Source: Gluconacetobacter asukensis (GTDB lineage Bacteria > Pseudomonadota > Alphaproteobacteria > Acetobacterales > Acetobacteraceae). Taken from it: a DNA stretch of 64,000 bases. A model generated the notes under the pieces. It saw only the letters and a list, made by a program, of their open reading frames with translations, was not told where the DNA came from and did not search any database. The stretch spans positions 62,001-126,000 of the forward strand of contig NZ_JABEQE010000012.1 in assembly GCF_014174375.1 (NCBI RefSeq). Reading direction: 5' to 3'. The position numbers and the translations under genes are program-made. Shown one piece after another: positions 1-9,100 of the stretch. Numbering within the stretch: position 1 is the first letter of the stretch; each line of letters opens with the position of its first letter.

Positions 1-102
1 GCCTGGGTCAGGTCGCGGAACATATGATCAATCGGACCTGAACGCGCGGTGCAGGTTCAGTCAATCCGGTAACACGGCAATCGCCGGAGCACCTTGGCGC
101 CA

Positions 103-216
103 GCCAGGACGCTGTTCGTCTGGCCGATTCCGGCTCTGGCGCGTGACGGTCCGGTCATCATCCGGATCGACGATACGCTGGACCGGCGGACAGGGCGCAG
201 GATCATTGCCATCACC
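103..216 (+). pseudogene. transposase fragment (IS remnant)
   Basis: A short reading frame contains ALARDGPVIIRIDDTLDRR followed by TGRRI. This resembles the first catalytic-Asp segment of DDE transposases of the IDDT-E-RR-G-RI type (DGPVV-G-DDTIERR-G-RI). Similarity stops after about 40 residues and no other transposase motif, terminal repeat or full-length frame is visible. It is read as a scrap of an insertion sequence. The rest of 1-461 shows no gene. Identification is from memory of the family and is tentative. Confidence 0.4.
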
Positions 217-461
217 AACAATTCCTATGCCGCGATCGACCGGCTCAACGCGGTCAGGGACCGGGCGTGCATCGCCAGTTATCTGTGCTCGGACGCCAGG
301 CTGTCCGACCCGCCGCCTCCGCATACCGCAAGGATACTGGGCCGGCCCCGCCGGACAGGCGGACGGCAGCCATCACTGGCGATGCCGCCCGCAAAATCCG
401 GCCGTATGGTGGGGCGAAACCACAACCGTCTGCTCTGCCGTGCAAACCGCCAAAGTCCAGC

Positions 462-2828
462 TTAGAAGGACGTGGAAATAGTTCCGGTCATTGAAAAGCG
501 CGGCTCGAGCCAGAACTGGGCACCTGAACCGGTGGAAGGGCCAGCCATTCCGTTGATAAGCGTCACCGCATAGCGATTGATTGCGGTGCCATAAATACTG
601 CTGCGAACGACAGATCCCGTAAGATTACGAAAGTTCAAACGAAAAGTCGGTGATTTCATAAAGCTGATCGGCTTGAAATGATACCCGATCGACACGGAAT
701 CGGTCATGTAGCCAGGCATGCGCTGGTCGCCGACGAGCGTGACAGATTGAGGTCCGACATACTTCAACGACAGGTTGCCGAAGAAATGCCCATCATCGTA
801 ACTCAGGCCCGCACTGGTGATGACATGCGGCGAGGCGATGGCCTGCTTGCCTTTTGTCGGCAAATAGGAGGTCGCGTAGGGAATATTCGTATCGAACGTT
901 GAATGCAGATATTCAAAGCCGAAGAACGGACTGAAATGATGCCAGGGATGCGTCGACAGCATGGCGTCGAATCCGCGGGAAGTCTGGTTGCCTGCGTTGA
1001 TCGTCCCACTCTGCGTGGTGGACGTATATGTCGTCAGCAGGCGGTTGGTGATGTTGATGTTGAAAAACGAGAGATCGACGATCAGCACTGGACCGGCGTA
1101 ACGGTAGCCCAGTTCTTCCTTGATGGAATATTGTGGCTTGGGCATCTCCCCCTTGCTGTTGATGGTCAGGGCATTCGGGCTGGGCTGACGGAAATCGCCT
1201 TCGGCATTGAGATAAATCTGATTCTCGCGATCGAAATGATATCCGATCGACAAATGAGGCAGAGGAGCCGTCGTATTCGTGCCGTAGGTACGATTGGAAC
1301 TCGTCGAGACGACGTTGTCCCAGTAATTTGTCATGACATATTTGAACCCGGCTGCCACCGTCAAGCGATCCTGAAAATATTTTGCCGCATCTTCAATAAA
1401 GAGAGAGTGCAGCTCATCTCCAGCATTTGTATAAATCGTATTGTGAACCAGTTGTCCCGCTGCATTCTTGACGAAGACCATATACTGCTCCCAGTTTGGG
1501 CTCGGGTTTTCGCCATCTGACATCGTGAAACTTTTCGGTAGACCGCGAGGTGTCGCATAATTTTCAAACCAGTAGCCAAACTGGAGTCGATTATGCCGGT
1601 CCAGATCCACTCCGAAATTGGCCATCACGCCGACCCGCTCATCAGCATATTGCTGAAAATAGGATGTCAGTTGCGTTCCCGCCGGTGCAAGCATGCCATC
1701 GGCGTAATAATAGGGCGTCGCCGAGCTTGTCGTGCCGCCATTCGAACCATCCCAGCCCCGGCCTAACGTATAATAAGGCGTTATGTCCAGCGTGACATGG
1801 GGTGTGATCACGAAATGCTGATGCGCCGAAAGAAAAATCTGGTTCCAATGGTCGATGTTATTCTTCCAGTAATTACCGGAAACATATTCGGCATTACGAC
1901 CATAACTAACACCGGTGTGTTTATATTGCTCGAACTGAGCAACCGTTGGTTTCACATCGATGACAAAGTCTTCGGAATTCCAGGATATGAAGAAATCGCT
2001 CGTCGATCCGTTGGCCCAGCTCTTCCGCAAGCCGAAATCGATATGCTTACGGTCGTTGATTCCAGCCCCGAGCCACGAGCGGGCATGGGTATTGGAAAAA
2101 GAAAAATATCCCTTCATACCACTGTGCGCGATGTCACCGGATTCCAGACGGATAAACTCTCGCGACATGTTATTCGTGCCGTAAGAGAAATCCACCATAC
2201 CTCCAGCCTTGTCGAGTGGCGTATGCGTGGTTTCGTCCAGCACGCCGCCGGCCGCCGCTGTCACCGGAAGGTCAATCCGCGAGGAGCTCGGCGTTACCGT
2301 AACTCTTTCGACGTTCTCCGCGTCGGCATCTTCGTTGAGATAGTTGGCTGCCGTTGCGGGAGCACCGTTGAGCATCAGCCCCATGTCCGCATCCGTCAGG
2401 CCTCGTGACTGAATTTGACCACCTTGCATACCGGACGTATCAGCCGTCGAGACATTCATGCTGGGGGACATCTTGGCGATGTCGAGCACGGTTGCCGTCG
2501 GCGAGAGCATGTCGATATATTGCTTGCCGATCGTCTGGATACTATACGGCGCGGTCTCGATCTTCATCATACCGCCCCCGCCGTAAAGCGCATGCTGGCT
2601 GCCCGCGACCGTCAACATCTCAGATGACCGGGCCATCACAGGATTCGCTGGATGCGACGCGACCCTCGTCTGGATCGGGCGACGGGTCGCAACGGGCATG
2701 GATCTGGTGGCTTTGTGACCAGGAGGAGCACCACGCTCCGCTGCGGCAGCGGCCTTCACAAACATGAAGCCGAGCAGTACGGTCGACGCAACCAGGCAAT
2801 GACGCATGCCCGTATTGACCCTATACAT
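462..2828 (-). CDS. TonB-dependent outer-membrane receptor
   Basis: A 788-residue protein with an N-terminal signal peptide (hydrophobic CLVASTVLLGFMFV, then AAAAAE), a plug domain at about residues 90-200 (including QIQSRGL and LMLNGAP) and a long beta-strand-rich region with alternating aromatic residues. It ends in Phe (STSF), as expected of an outer-membrane beta-barrel. Such receptors bind a ligand outside the cell and import it with energy from TonB-ExbBD. The start may instead be Met8 (2807). It lies 47 bp downstream of a nucleoside hydrolase gene on the same strand, so the two are probably co-transcribed. A nucleoside or nucleoside-containing ligand is an inference from that context only. 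No classic TonB box is obvious near the mature N-terminus. Confidence 0.9.
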   Translation of the reverse strand: MYRVNTGMRHCLVASTVLLGFMFVKAAAAAERGAPPGHKATRSMPVATRRPIQTRVASHPANPVMARSSEMLTVAGSQHALYGGGGMMKIETAPYSIQTIGKQYIDMLSPTATVLDIAKMSPSMNVSTADTSGMQGGQIQSRGLTDADMGLMLNGAPATAANYLNEDADAENVERVTVTPSSSRIDLPVTAAAGGVLDETTHTPLDKAGGMVDFSYGTNNMSREFIRLESGDIAHSGMKGYFSFSNTHARSWLGAGINDRKHIDFGLRKSWANGSTSDFFISWNSEDFVIDVKPTVAQFEQYKHTGVSYGRNAEYVSGNYWKNNIDHWNQIFLSAHQHFVITPHVTLDITPYYTLGRGWDGSNGGTTSSATPYYYADGMLAPAGTQLTSYFQQYADERVGVMANFGVDLDRHNRLQFGYWFENYATPRGLPKSFTMSDGENPSPNWEQYMVFVKNAAGQLVHNTIYTNAGDELHSLFIEDAAKYFQDRLTVAAGFKYVMTNYWDNVVSTSSNRTYGTNTTAPLPHLSIGYHFDRENQIYLNAEGDFRQPSPNALTINSKGEMPKPQYSIKEELGYRYAGPVLIVDLSFFNINITNRLLTTYTSTTQSGTINAGNQTSRGFDAMLSTHPWHHFSPFFGFEYLHSTFDTNIPYATSYLPTKGKQAIASPHVITSAGLSYDDGHFFGNLSLKYVGPQSVTLVGDQRMPGYMTDSVSIGYHFKPISFMKSPTFRLNFRNLTGSVVRSSIYGTAINRYAVTLINGMAGPSTGSGAQFWLEPRFSMTGTISTSF

Positions 2829-2875
2829 TTCTTTTGTTCTCCGAAGAAACTGAGATAGAGAGAAAAGCTCGATCG

Positions 2876-4072
2876 CTACGAACGGGTCATGAGCGCGAGA
2901 AAGAGACGCCGAAAGCGCTGTACGTCGAAATCGGTTGGTACATCGGCAATCTGTGCATCGGCGGCGGGAACAGCCATTTGCATGCCAGGTCCTTCATGCC
3001 CGCGTGGCCATGGTGCTCCGCCATATCCTTTGGGCGTGACGTCCCAATAAACCGAGGCACCCCGCTCAAGCCCGAGAGACAGATCGACATCTACGAAATA
3101 TTGCCGTGAAGATGTAATAATACTTGGATCAACAAGATAAGCCGCCATCAATTCATCGGGCATCCGGAACCATTTTATGGTCTCCCCCCGGTCGTAAGGA
3201 TCGACGACAGACTTCTTATAGAGCTTGGCGATCGGTTCATTGCCACCAGCAGAAACGGCACGAGCCAATTCGATGTCACGGCGCACCTTTTCGGCAAGAT
3301 CGACAGTAAAAATAGTAAGTCTTGGCCAGGCTGCGTGCAGGACGCGGGCGGCTGCTTCCGGATCCAGCAGGACGTTGACCGTCCGAGGTTGCAACTCCGG
3401 GCTCGTCCCCATGAACACGACCTCTTTGATGAGCGGAACAATATCAGGCGCAAGATTGATTGCCAGCGCCAGGTTCGTAAGCGGTCCACCACAATAGATG
3501 ACGATTTGGTGGGGATGCGCCCTCACGGCATCGACAATGAACTGGGCTGCCGGAACCGCCTGCTCACGAACCTTGGCAAAGCCTCCCTGCGGCGCGATGA
3601 CCGTCGAGGCTGCAGGACTATGCGCCGCATAAGCCCCAAGCCATGGGTCCGTCCGAACACCGCCATAGATACGCGTATCGCGCACAAATTCGGCCGGACT
3701 CTGCACCAGGGGAAATTCCGCCCCCCTATAGACAGGTATCGATGAGCGTCCTTGTAGCTCCAGTAACTTCAAAGCATATTCCGTTCCCTGCCGCACCCAG
3801 CCATCGCCGCTAAGCGTCGTCACGCCCAGGATCTGGATGTTTTCCGCATGAAGCAGCATGGTCAATGGATCAGCATTACCACCGATCAGGTTATCGATAT
3901 CCTCATCGAAAATGACGGGCGTCTTTCCGAACGCTTCCCCGACACCAGACCCCAGACCGACAAAAAGACACAGACCAAGGAACATGGCGCGAATGGGCTG
4001 CGTCCAGACGGATGCATGGCCTCTCCTGTCCTTTGTAACTTTGATCTTCACGCTTTTCCGTCTCCCTGCCAT
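2876..4072 (-). CDS. secreted nucleoside hydrolase family protein (IUNH-like)
   Basis: A 398-residue protein of the inosine-uridine nucleoside hydrolase family, enzymes that split the N-glycosidic bond of ribonucleosides. A hydrophobic segment at about residues 29-48 (MFLGLCLFVGLGSGVGEAFG) looks like a signal peptide, so a periplasmic location is likely and the true start may be later than the one given. The usual Ca-binding N-terminal motif DxDxxxDD is altered to D56-E-D58-I-D60-N with D68 further on. The C-terminal HDPLA-type motif reads PDELMAAYLVDP, with the family's catalytic His replaced by Pro but the following Asp kept. The fold is clear. Hydrolase activity and substrate are less certain. 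It is first of two genes with the downstream TonB receptor. Confidence 0.82.
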   Translation of the reverse strand: MAGRRKSVKIKVTKDRRGHASVWTQPIRAMFLGLCLFVGLGSGVGEAFGKTPVIFDEDIDNLIGGNADPLTMLLHAENIQILGVTTLSGDGWVRQGTEYALKLLELQGRSSIPVYRGAEFPLVQSPAEFVRDTRIYGGVRTDPWLGAYAAHSPAASTVIAPQGGFAKVREQAVPAAQFIVDAVRAHPHQIVIYCGGPLTNLALAINLAPDIVPLIKEVVFMGTSPELQPRTVNVLLDPEAAARVLHAAWPRLTIFTVDLAEKVRRDIELARAVSAGGNEPIAKLYKKSVVDPYDRGETIKWFRMPDELMAAYLVDPSIITSSRQYFVDVDLSLGLERGASVYWDVTPKGYGGAPWPRGHEGPGMQMAVPAADAQIADVPTDFDVQRFRRLFLALMTRS

Positions 4073-4584
4073 TCGCCGAAAGCGACAAATCGTGACGACA
4101 ATGGAATGGATCAGATCGGATGCGGAAGTGGATAAGATTTAGAGACGGGTGTCTGAAAATGTGTCCGCCAAACCCCCGCTGCGCGAACCTCTCTCGTTCT
4201 TCGTTCTGAGCCGTTGCAAAAATATAGATATCGCCGGCGAGCCGATTTTCCGCTCCGCTTCACACCTTCGCCGGCGATGTGACCGGACCATCCGATCATA
4301 TGCTGCCGGACCACCGCCCCGCGGCAGCGGAAAGCAGTCTCCGACCGGCCGCCGCCCGCCGCGGAAAAGACGCCCTTACGTTCGACGAAATATTATTTTG
4401 ACTCCATATCATTCTTGCCGCACAATAAGCAGCGGATCCCACTCCATATCGGTTCCCGCCAACGGCGGCGGATAGGCCGGGAGCGGTCGAAGCGACACAA
4501 CGAGACACCGGGAAGTCAAAGACGGCTTTCATGCCCGCCGAGGGCGCGTCCCCCTGATACAGGGTGGGCGCTGGATGCTGCACC
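4073..4584. other. intergenic region without a recognised gene
   Basis: About 510 bp between the minus-strand nucleoside hydrolase gene and the plus-strand narK remnant. No credible coding frame is seen. It holds two copies of the 10-bp perfect palindrome TCGCCGGCGA (4231-4240 and 4268-4277, 37 bp apart) and an AT-rich patch around 4388-4400. It should contain the promoter of the hydrolase-receptor pair. The palindromes could be operator half-sites but could also be chance in GC-rich DNA. Confidence 0.4.
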
Positions 4585-5604
4585 GTGGACAAGGGATTTT
4601 TCAAAGCCGGCAATCCGCGCACGCTTCTTGCCGCGTTTCTCTATTTCGACGTTTCCTTCATGGTCTGGGTGCTGCTCGGCCCATTGGGGATCGCGATCTC
4701 GCGCGACCTGCACCTCAATGCCGGGCAGAAGGGCTTCCTGGTCGCCATACCGGTGCTGGCCGGGGCGCTGTTCCGCGTCGCCGCCGGCGCGCTGGTCGAT
4801 CATTTCGGCCCCCGCCGCGTCGCCATCTCCCTGCAGCTTCTGGTCATCGCCGGCCTGGCCGCGACCTGGCTCATCGCCCCCCATACCTATCTCGGTCTGT
4901 TCCCCGTCGCGCTGATCCTGGGCGTGGCCGGCGCCTCCTTCGCCGTCGCCCTTCCCCTCGCCTCGGGTTGGTATCCGCCCCATTATCAGGGCACGGCGCT
5001 GGCATCGCGGGCGCCGGCAATTCCGGCACCGCGCTCGCCGCCCTGTTCGCTCCCGGCCTGGCGGTGCTCTATGGCTGGGTGAACGTGCTGGGCCTGGCCA
5101 CGCTCCCACTGGCCGCCGTCCTTGCCGCCTTCCTGTTCCTGGCCAAGGAGCCACCCCGCCGCCCCAGCGCCGGCTTCGTCGCCTGGCTGCCGGTGCTGAA
5201 AAAACCCGATTGCTGGGCGCTGATGTTCTTCTACGGCGTCACCTTCGGCGGCTTCGTCGGCCTCGCCTCGTTCCTGACCATCTATTTCAACGATCAATAC
5301 GGCCTGTCGCCGGCCGTGGCGGGCAGTTGCACGGCGCTGGTCGTGTTCGCGGGCTCTTTCGTCCGCCCGCTGGGGGGCGCCCTGGCCGACCGTGTCGGCG
5401 GCGACCGCGCGCTATGCATCCTCTACGGACTCGCCGCCGCGATCTTCGCCCTGATCGGCTGCGGCCTGCCCACCATCTGGTTGGCCTTTCCGGCCTTCTT
5501 CGCCGGCATGCTCGCGCTGGGACTGGGCAATGGCGCCGTGTTCCAGATCGTGCCGACACGCTTCCCCCATCAGGTCGGCGTCCTGACCGGGCTGGTGGGC
5601 ATGA
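4585..5604 (+). pseudogene. narK: narK-type nitrate/nitrite MFS transporter, frameshifted and truncated
   Basis: The translation from a GTG at 4585 (VDKGFFKAGNPRTLLAAFLY) matches the start of NarK/NasA nitrate-nitrite transporters of the major facilitator superfamily. At about 5000-5003 the frame breaks. CTGGCATC appears where CTGGGCATC would keep the reading frame, and the protein continues in the next frame from GIAGAGNSGTALAALFAPG. Transmembrane helices follow to about GLVGMSV near 5600, where NarK similarity ends without the last one or two helices. The following sequence belongs to another protein (next entry). This is a broken gene: one missing G plus loss of the 3' end. If the missing G were a sequencing error, the C-terminal truncation would still remain. 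Confidence 0.72.
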
Positions 5605-6021
5605 GCGTCGGCTGCGTCGGTCCCTCATGGGGCACCGAAGCCTGCCTGCGTGGCCTCGGCTTCCTGGTCGGCGGCTCATCCACCGTCATGCCGCCCCACC
5701 TCGAAAAACTCCTAGTCATTTCGGACACGATCGCCAACAGCGCCGCCCCCCCTCAAGGCCGCCCTGCGCGACGCCGTGTCCTACTGCCGGGCAGCGGACA
5801 ACCGGCATGCCATCGCCCAGGACCTCGCCCGCCCACCCGAGAAAGGTGGCCTCGCCCTGCCCTCCCGCGCGACCGTCGCGACACTGGACGAAAAGACGAC
5901 GCCCGAACCCGTCACCTTCATCGCGGAAGACGTCACGCAACCCGATTTCGAATGGATCACGCAGGACATGTTCGATCTCGGCTGGATCGACGAGACCGAG
6001 CGCCGGACGCTGGGGGTCTAG
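5605..6021 (+). pseudogene. C-terminal remnant of a nitrate-binding (NrtA/NasS-type) protein fused to the narK remnant
   Basis: Directly after the narK part, the frame reads GCVGPSWGTEA, then LRGLGF and HLEKLL. This follows the periplasmic nitrate/bicarbonate-binding family (NrtA, CmpA, NasS) segment of the form YCVGEPW...GLGF...HPEKVL. At a run of seven C at 5746-5752 the frame shifts, and similarity resumes in frame 1 as LKAALRDAVSYCRAADNRH through DFEWITQDMFDLGW to a stop at 6019-6021. This looks like the final third of such a protein. The arrangement suggests a deletion that joined two neighbouring nitrate-assimilation genes. Assignment is by remembered family pattern, and the exact subfamily (transport NrtA versus sensor NasS) is open. 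Confidence 0.5.
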
Positions 6022-6087
6022 GAAACGCCGCGCGATGTGCGACACTCCGCCGCCAGAACGATCCATCGCCGGAACCAAGGTCCCTTC

Positions 6088-8385
6088 ATGACGCGTCGCC
6101 CGCCCCTTTACTGCCTGTCCGCCACGCTGGCGCTCGCAATCGCCCTGCCCTCCGGCCCCGCGCACGCTGCCGGAGACATGAGCGGGGGCCCGGCCGCCAT
6201 GGTGGACCCGCGCATCGGCACCGGCGGACCGGGGCATACATTTCCGGGGGCGACGGTGCCGTTCGGCATGATCCAGCCCTCCCCCGACACCGCAATGCCG
6301 GAATTCCACCACGCCTATGACTGGGCCGGTGGCTATCAGTACAATGACCCCACCATCATGGGGTTTTCGCACACGCATTTCTCCGGCGCCGGACATTCCG
6401 ACCTCGGCGACGTGCTGCTGATGCCCATCTCCGGCGATGTCCGGATGGAACCGGGCGACCCGGCCAAACCGCAAAGCGGCTACCGCTCGCGCTTCAGTCA
6501 CACGACCGAGGTCGAACATCCCGGCTATTACGCCGTCACGCTGGATGATTACGCGGTCCGCGCCGAACTGACGGCCGGGCTGCGCGTAGGCTGGCACCGC
6601 TACACCTTCCCCACGGGCAAGCCTGCCCATGTGCTTCTGGATCTGCGGCCCAGCATCTACGACTATCCGGGCAAGGTACTATGGACCCGCCTGCGGGTGC
6701 GCGAGGACGGCACGGTCACAGGCTGCCGCACCACGCGCGGCTGGGCTCCGGGGCGCACGCTCTGTTTCGCAATGCGCTTCTCCCGCCCGATGACCGCACG
6801 CACGCTCTACAACCGGGAAACCAACGTCCTCTATCGCGGCTTTCGCGGGCCGGGCAACGCACCGGTGGACCAGAATGTACAAAACGGCCGCGCGGTGCAG
6901 GCAGTATTCGATTTCGGCATGCTGGATGGCCCGCTGGGGGTAAAGGTCGCGATCTCCCCCGTCAGCGAGACGAACGCCATCGCCAATCTCGACAAGGAAG
7001 GTCAGGGCTGGGATTTCGACGCCCGCCACGCCGAGGCCACAGCCATGTGGAACCGGGCCCTGTCGGTGATCGACGTCGCCGGCACGCCGGACCAGCGCAC
7101 GCAATTCTATACCGCCCTCTATCACGCGATGCTGGCCCCGACCCTGAGCATGGATACCAACGGCGAATATCGCGGCCCGGATCAGGAAATACACAAGGCG
7201 CAGGGCTTCGGCTTCTACTCCACCTGGTCCACATGGGATGTCTATCGCGCCCAGCAGCCGCTGATGGCCTTGCTGCGCCCGGACATGAGCACGCAATTCG
7301 TGCGGTCGCTGATCGCGGCACAGCAGGCCAGCCCGGTGGGCGTGCTGCCGGTCTGGTCCTACCAGGGGCTGGAGACATGGTGCATGACCGGCTATCACGC
7401 CGTGCCGATCATCGCGGATGCCTATCTCGCGGGCGTGCGCGGCTTCGACGCGGACGCGGCGCTGAACGCCATGGTCGCCTCCGCCACCTCGCCCGTCTAT
7501 GGCGACCTGACGGATTACATCAGGCTCGGCTATGTCCCGATCGACAAGGAAGCCGAGGCCGGCTCCAAGACGCTGGAATACGCCTATGACGACTGGTCCC
7601 TGGCACGGATGGCACGCGCGATGGGCCGGACACGCATCGCAGAGCAGTTCGAAAAACGCGCCGGCAACTGGCGCAACGAATGGGACCCGCAAACCGGCTT
7701 CATGCGCGCGCGCCTCAGCACCGGGGCATTCCACACGCCCTTCGATCCCGCCCCCGCAGCCTATGGCAGCGATTATACCGAGGGCAATGCCTGGCAATAT
7801 CTGTGGTTCGTGCCGCAGGACGTCCCCGGCCTGATCGCGACGATGGGGGGCGATGCGCCCTTCATCGCCAGGCTCGACGCCCTGTTCGATACCAAGGTCG
7901 ATCCCGCGCAATTCAAGAATGTGGAGGATATCAGCGGCCTGATCGGCTGGTACGCCCACGGCAACGAACCCAGCCACCATATCGCCTATCTCTACGACTA
8001 TGCCGGCGCCCCGTGGAAGACGCAGCAGCGCCTGAAACAGATCATGGACAGCCAATATAGTGGCCGCCCCGACGGGCTGGCCGGCAATGACGATCTGGGG
8101 CAGACATCGGCGTGGTACCTGTTCACCGCGCTGGGCTTCTATCCCGTCGCACCCGGCAGCAACGACTACACGATCGGCCGCCCGTTCGTGCCCAGGGCCG
8201 CGATCCACCTGCCCAATGGCCGGACCTTCACCATGGTGGCCGACCATCTGGATGCCGCCCATCCCTATGTCGCGGCCGTGACCCTCAACGGCAAGCCGCA
8301 GGACCTGCTGCACCTGCGACAGCAGGACATCCTCAACGGCGGCAAACTGCACTTCGTCATGCAGGCGGAGCCGAAACGGCCGTAA
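6088..8385 (+). CDS. GH92 family exo-alpha-mannosidase, secreted
   Basis: A 765-residue glycoside hydrolase of family 92, Ca-dependent enzymes that remove terminal alpha-mannose from glycans. The start at 6088 gives a clean signal peptide (MTRRPPLYCLSATLALAIAL ending in AHA). Family marks visible in order are VDPRIGTGG, PFGMIQPSPD, GFSHTHFSGAGHSD, TWDVYRA, NEPSHHIAYLYDYAG (the region of the catalytic acid), GNDDLGQTSAWY and GFYPVAPG. Length is normal for the family. No other mannan-utilisation genes are adjacent. The 3' end overlaps the convergent ABC transporter ATPase gene by 29 bp. Whether it acts on yeast or fungal mannan, or on the cell's own polysaccharide, cannot be told from sequence. 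Confidence 0.93.
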   Translation: MTRRPPLYCLSATLALAIALPSGPAHAAGDMSGGPAAMVDPRIGTGGPGHTFPGATVPFGMIQPSPDTAMPEFHHAYDWAGGYQYNDPTIMGFSHTHFSGAGHSDLGDVLLMPISGDVRMEPGDPAKPQSGYRSRFSHTTEVEHPGYYAVTLDDYAVRAELTAGLRVGWHRYTFPTGKPAHVLLDLRPSIYDYPGKVLWTRLRVREDGTVTGCRTTRGWAPGRTLCFAMRFSRPMTARTLYNRETNVLYRGFRGPGNAPVDQNVQNGRAVQAVFDFGMLDGPLGVKVAISPVSETNAIANLDKEGQGWDFDARHAEATAMWNRALSVIDVAGTPDQRTQFYTALYHAMLAPTLSMDTNGEYRGPDQEIHKAQGFGFYSTWSTWDVYRAQQPLMALLRPDMSTQFVRSLIAAQQASPVGVLPVWSYQGLETWCMTGYHAVPIIADAYLAGVRGFDADAALNAMVASATSPVYGDLTDYIRLGYVPIDKEAEAGSKTLEYAYDDWSLARMARAMGRTRIAEQFEKRAGNWRNEWDPQTGFMRARLSTGAFHTPFDPAPAAYGSDYTEGNAWQYLWFVPQDVPGLIATMGGDAPFIARLDALFDTKVDPAQFKNVEDISGLIGWYAHGNEPSHHIAYLYDYAGAPWKTQQRLKQIMDSQYSGRPDGLAGNDDLGQTSAWYLFTALGFYPVAPGSNDYTIGRPFVPRAAIHLPNGRTFTMVADHLDAAHPYVAAVTLNGKPQDLLHLRQQDILNGGKLHFVMQAEPKRP

Positions 8386-9100
8386 ATCCGTAAAGATCGG
8401 CAATCGCCTGCGCCGACAGCATTTCGGCGGCCGGCCCGTCAGCAACGAGCCGGCCCTCGCGCATCAAAATCGCGCGGCTGAAATTCCGCGCAGCGCGCAG
8501 CGGGTCATGCGTCGTGGCCAGTATGCCATACCCTTCACCGGCCAGCCCACGCAGCAGGCCGGAGAGTCGCTGTTGCTGGCCGTAATCCAGCCCCGTCTCC
8601 GGCTCGTCCAGCACCAGCAGCCGCGCTCCCTGCGCCAGCGCCCGCGCGATCAGGACCGCCTGCCGCTCGCCCCCCGACAGCGCGGCATAGGACCGGTCCG
8701 CCAGATGACCGATCGCAAGCCGCGCCATCGCCTGCTCGGCGGCGTCGCGATCGGCCGCCGGCACGACAGGCGCCAGCATCGCCCCTCCGGCCAGCCGCCC
8801 CAGCGCCACCACGTCGCGCACCCGATAGGGAAAGACCACCCCATGCCCCTGCGGCACATAGGCCAGATGGGTCGCCAGCACGCGCCGCGTCATGCCCGCG
8901 ATCGCCCGCCCGTCGAGCAGCACCCGCCCCGACCGGGGCCGCAACAGCCGCAGCACCAACCGCAGCAGCGTCGTCTTGCCTGCCCCGTTCGGCCCCAGCA
9001 GCGCGACCATCTCGCCCGCCCGCATCGCGAACGACACCCCGTCCAGCACCGTCCTGCCGCCCCGCGCGAATGACAGGGAATCGACCACCAGCCCGGTCAT
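8357..9100 (-). CDS. ABC transporter ATP-binding protein (FecE/BtuD type)
   Basis: A 247-residue ATPase of the iron-siderophore/cobalamin importer class. It has Walker A GPNGAGKTT, a Q-loop at YVPQG, the ABC signature LSGGERQ, Walker B LLVLDEPETGLD and the H-loop TTHD. The start at 9100 (MTGLVVDSLSFARG) overlaps the permease stop by 4 bp (ATGA), typical of translational coupling. It energises uptake by the permease and binding protein encoded upstream. It is the last gene of the three-gene operon. The substrate (ferric chelate, haem, cobalamin or another metal complex) cannot be fixed from the ATPase. Confidence 0.93.
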   Translation of the reverse strand: MTGLVVDSLSFARGGRTVLDGVSFAMRAGEMVALLGPNGAGKTTLLRLVLRLLRPRSGRVLLDGRAIAGMTRRVLATHLAYVPQGHGVVFPYRVRDVVALGRLAGGAMLAPVVPAADRDAAEQAMARLAIGHLADRSYAALSGGERQAVLIARALAQGARLLVLDEPETGLDYGQQQRLSGLLRGLAGEGYGILATTHDPLRAARNFSRAILMREGRLVADGPAAEMLSAQAIADLYGFTAVSAPPA

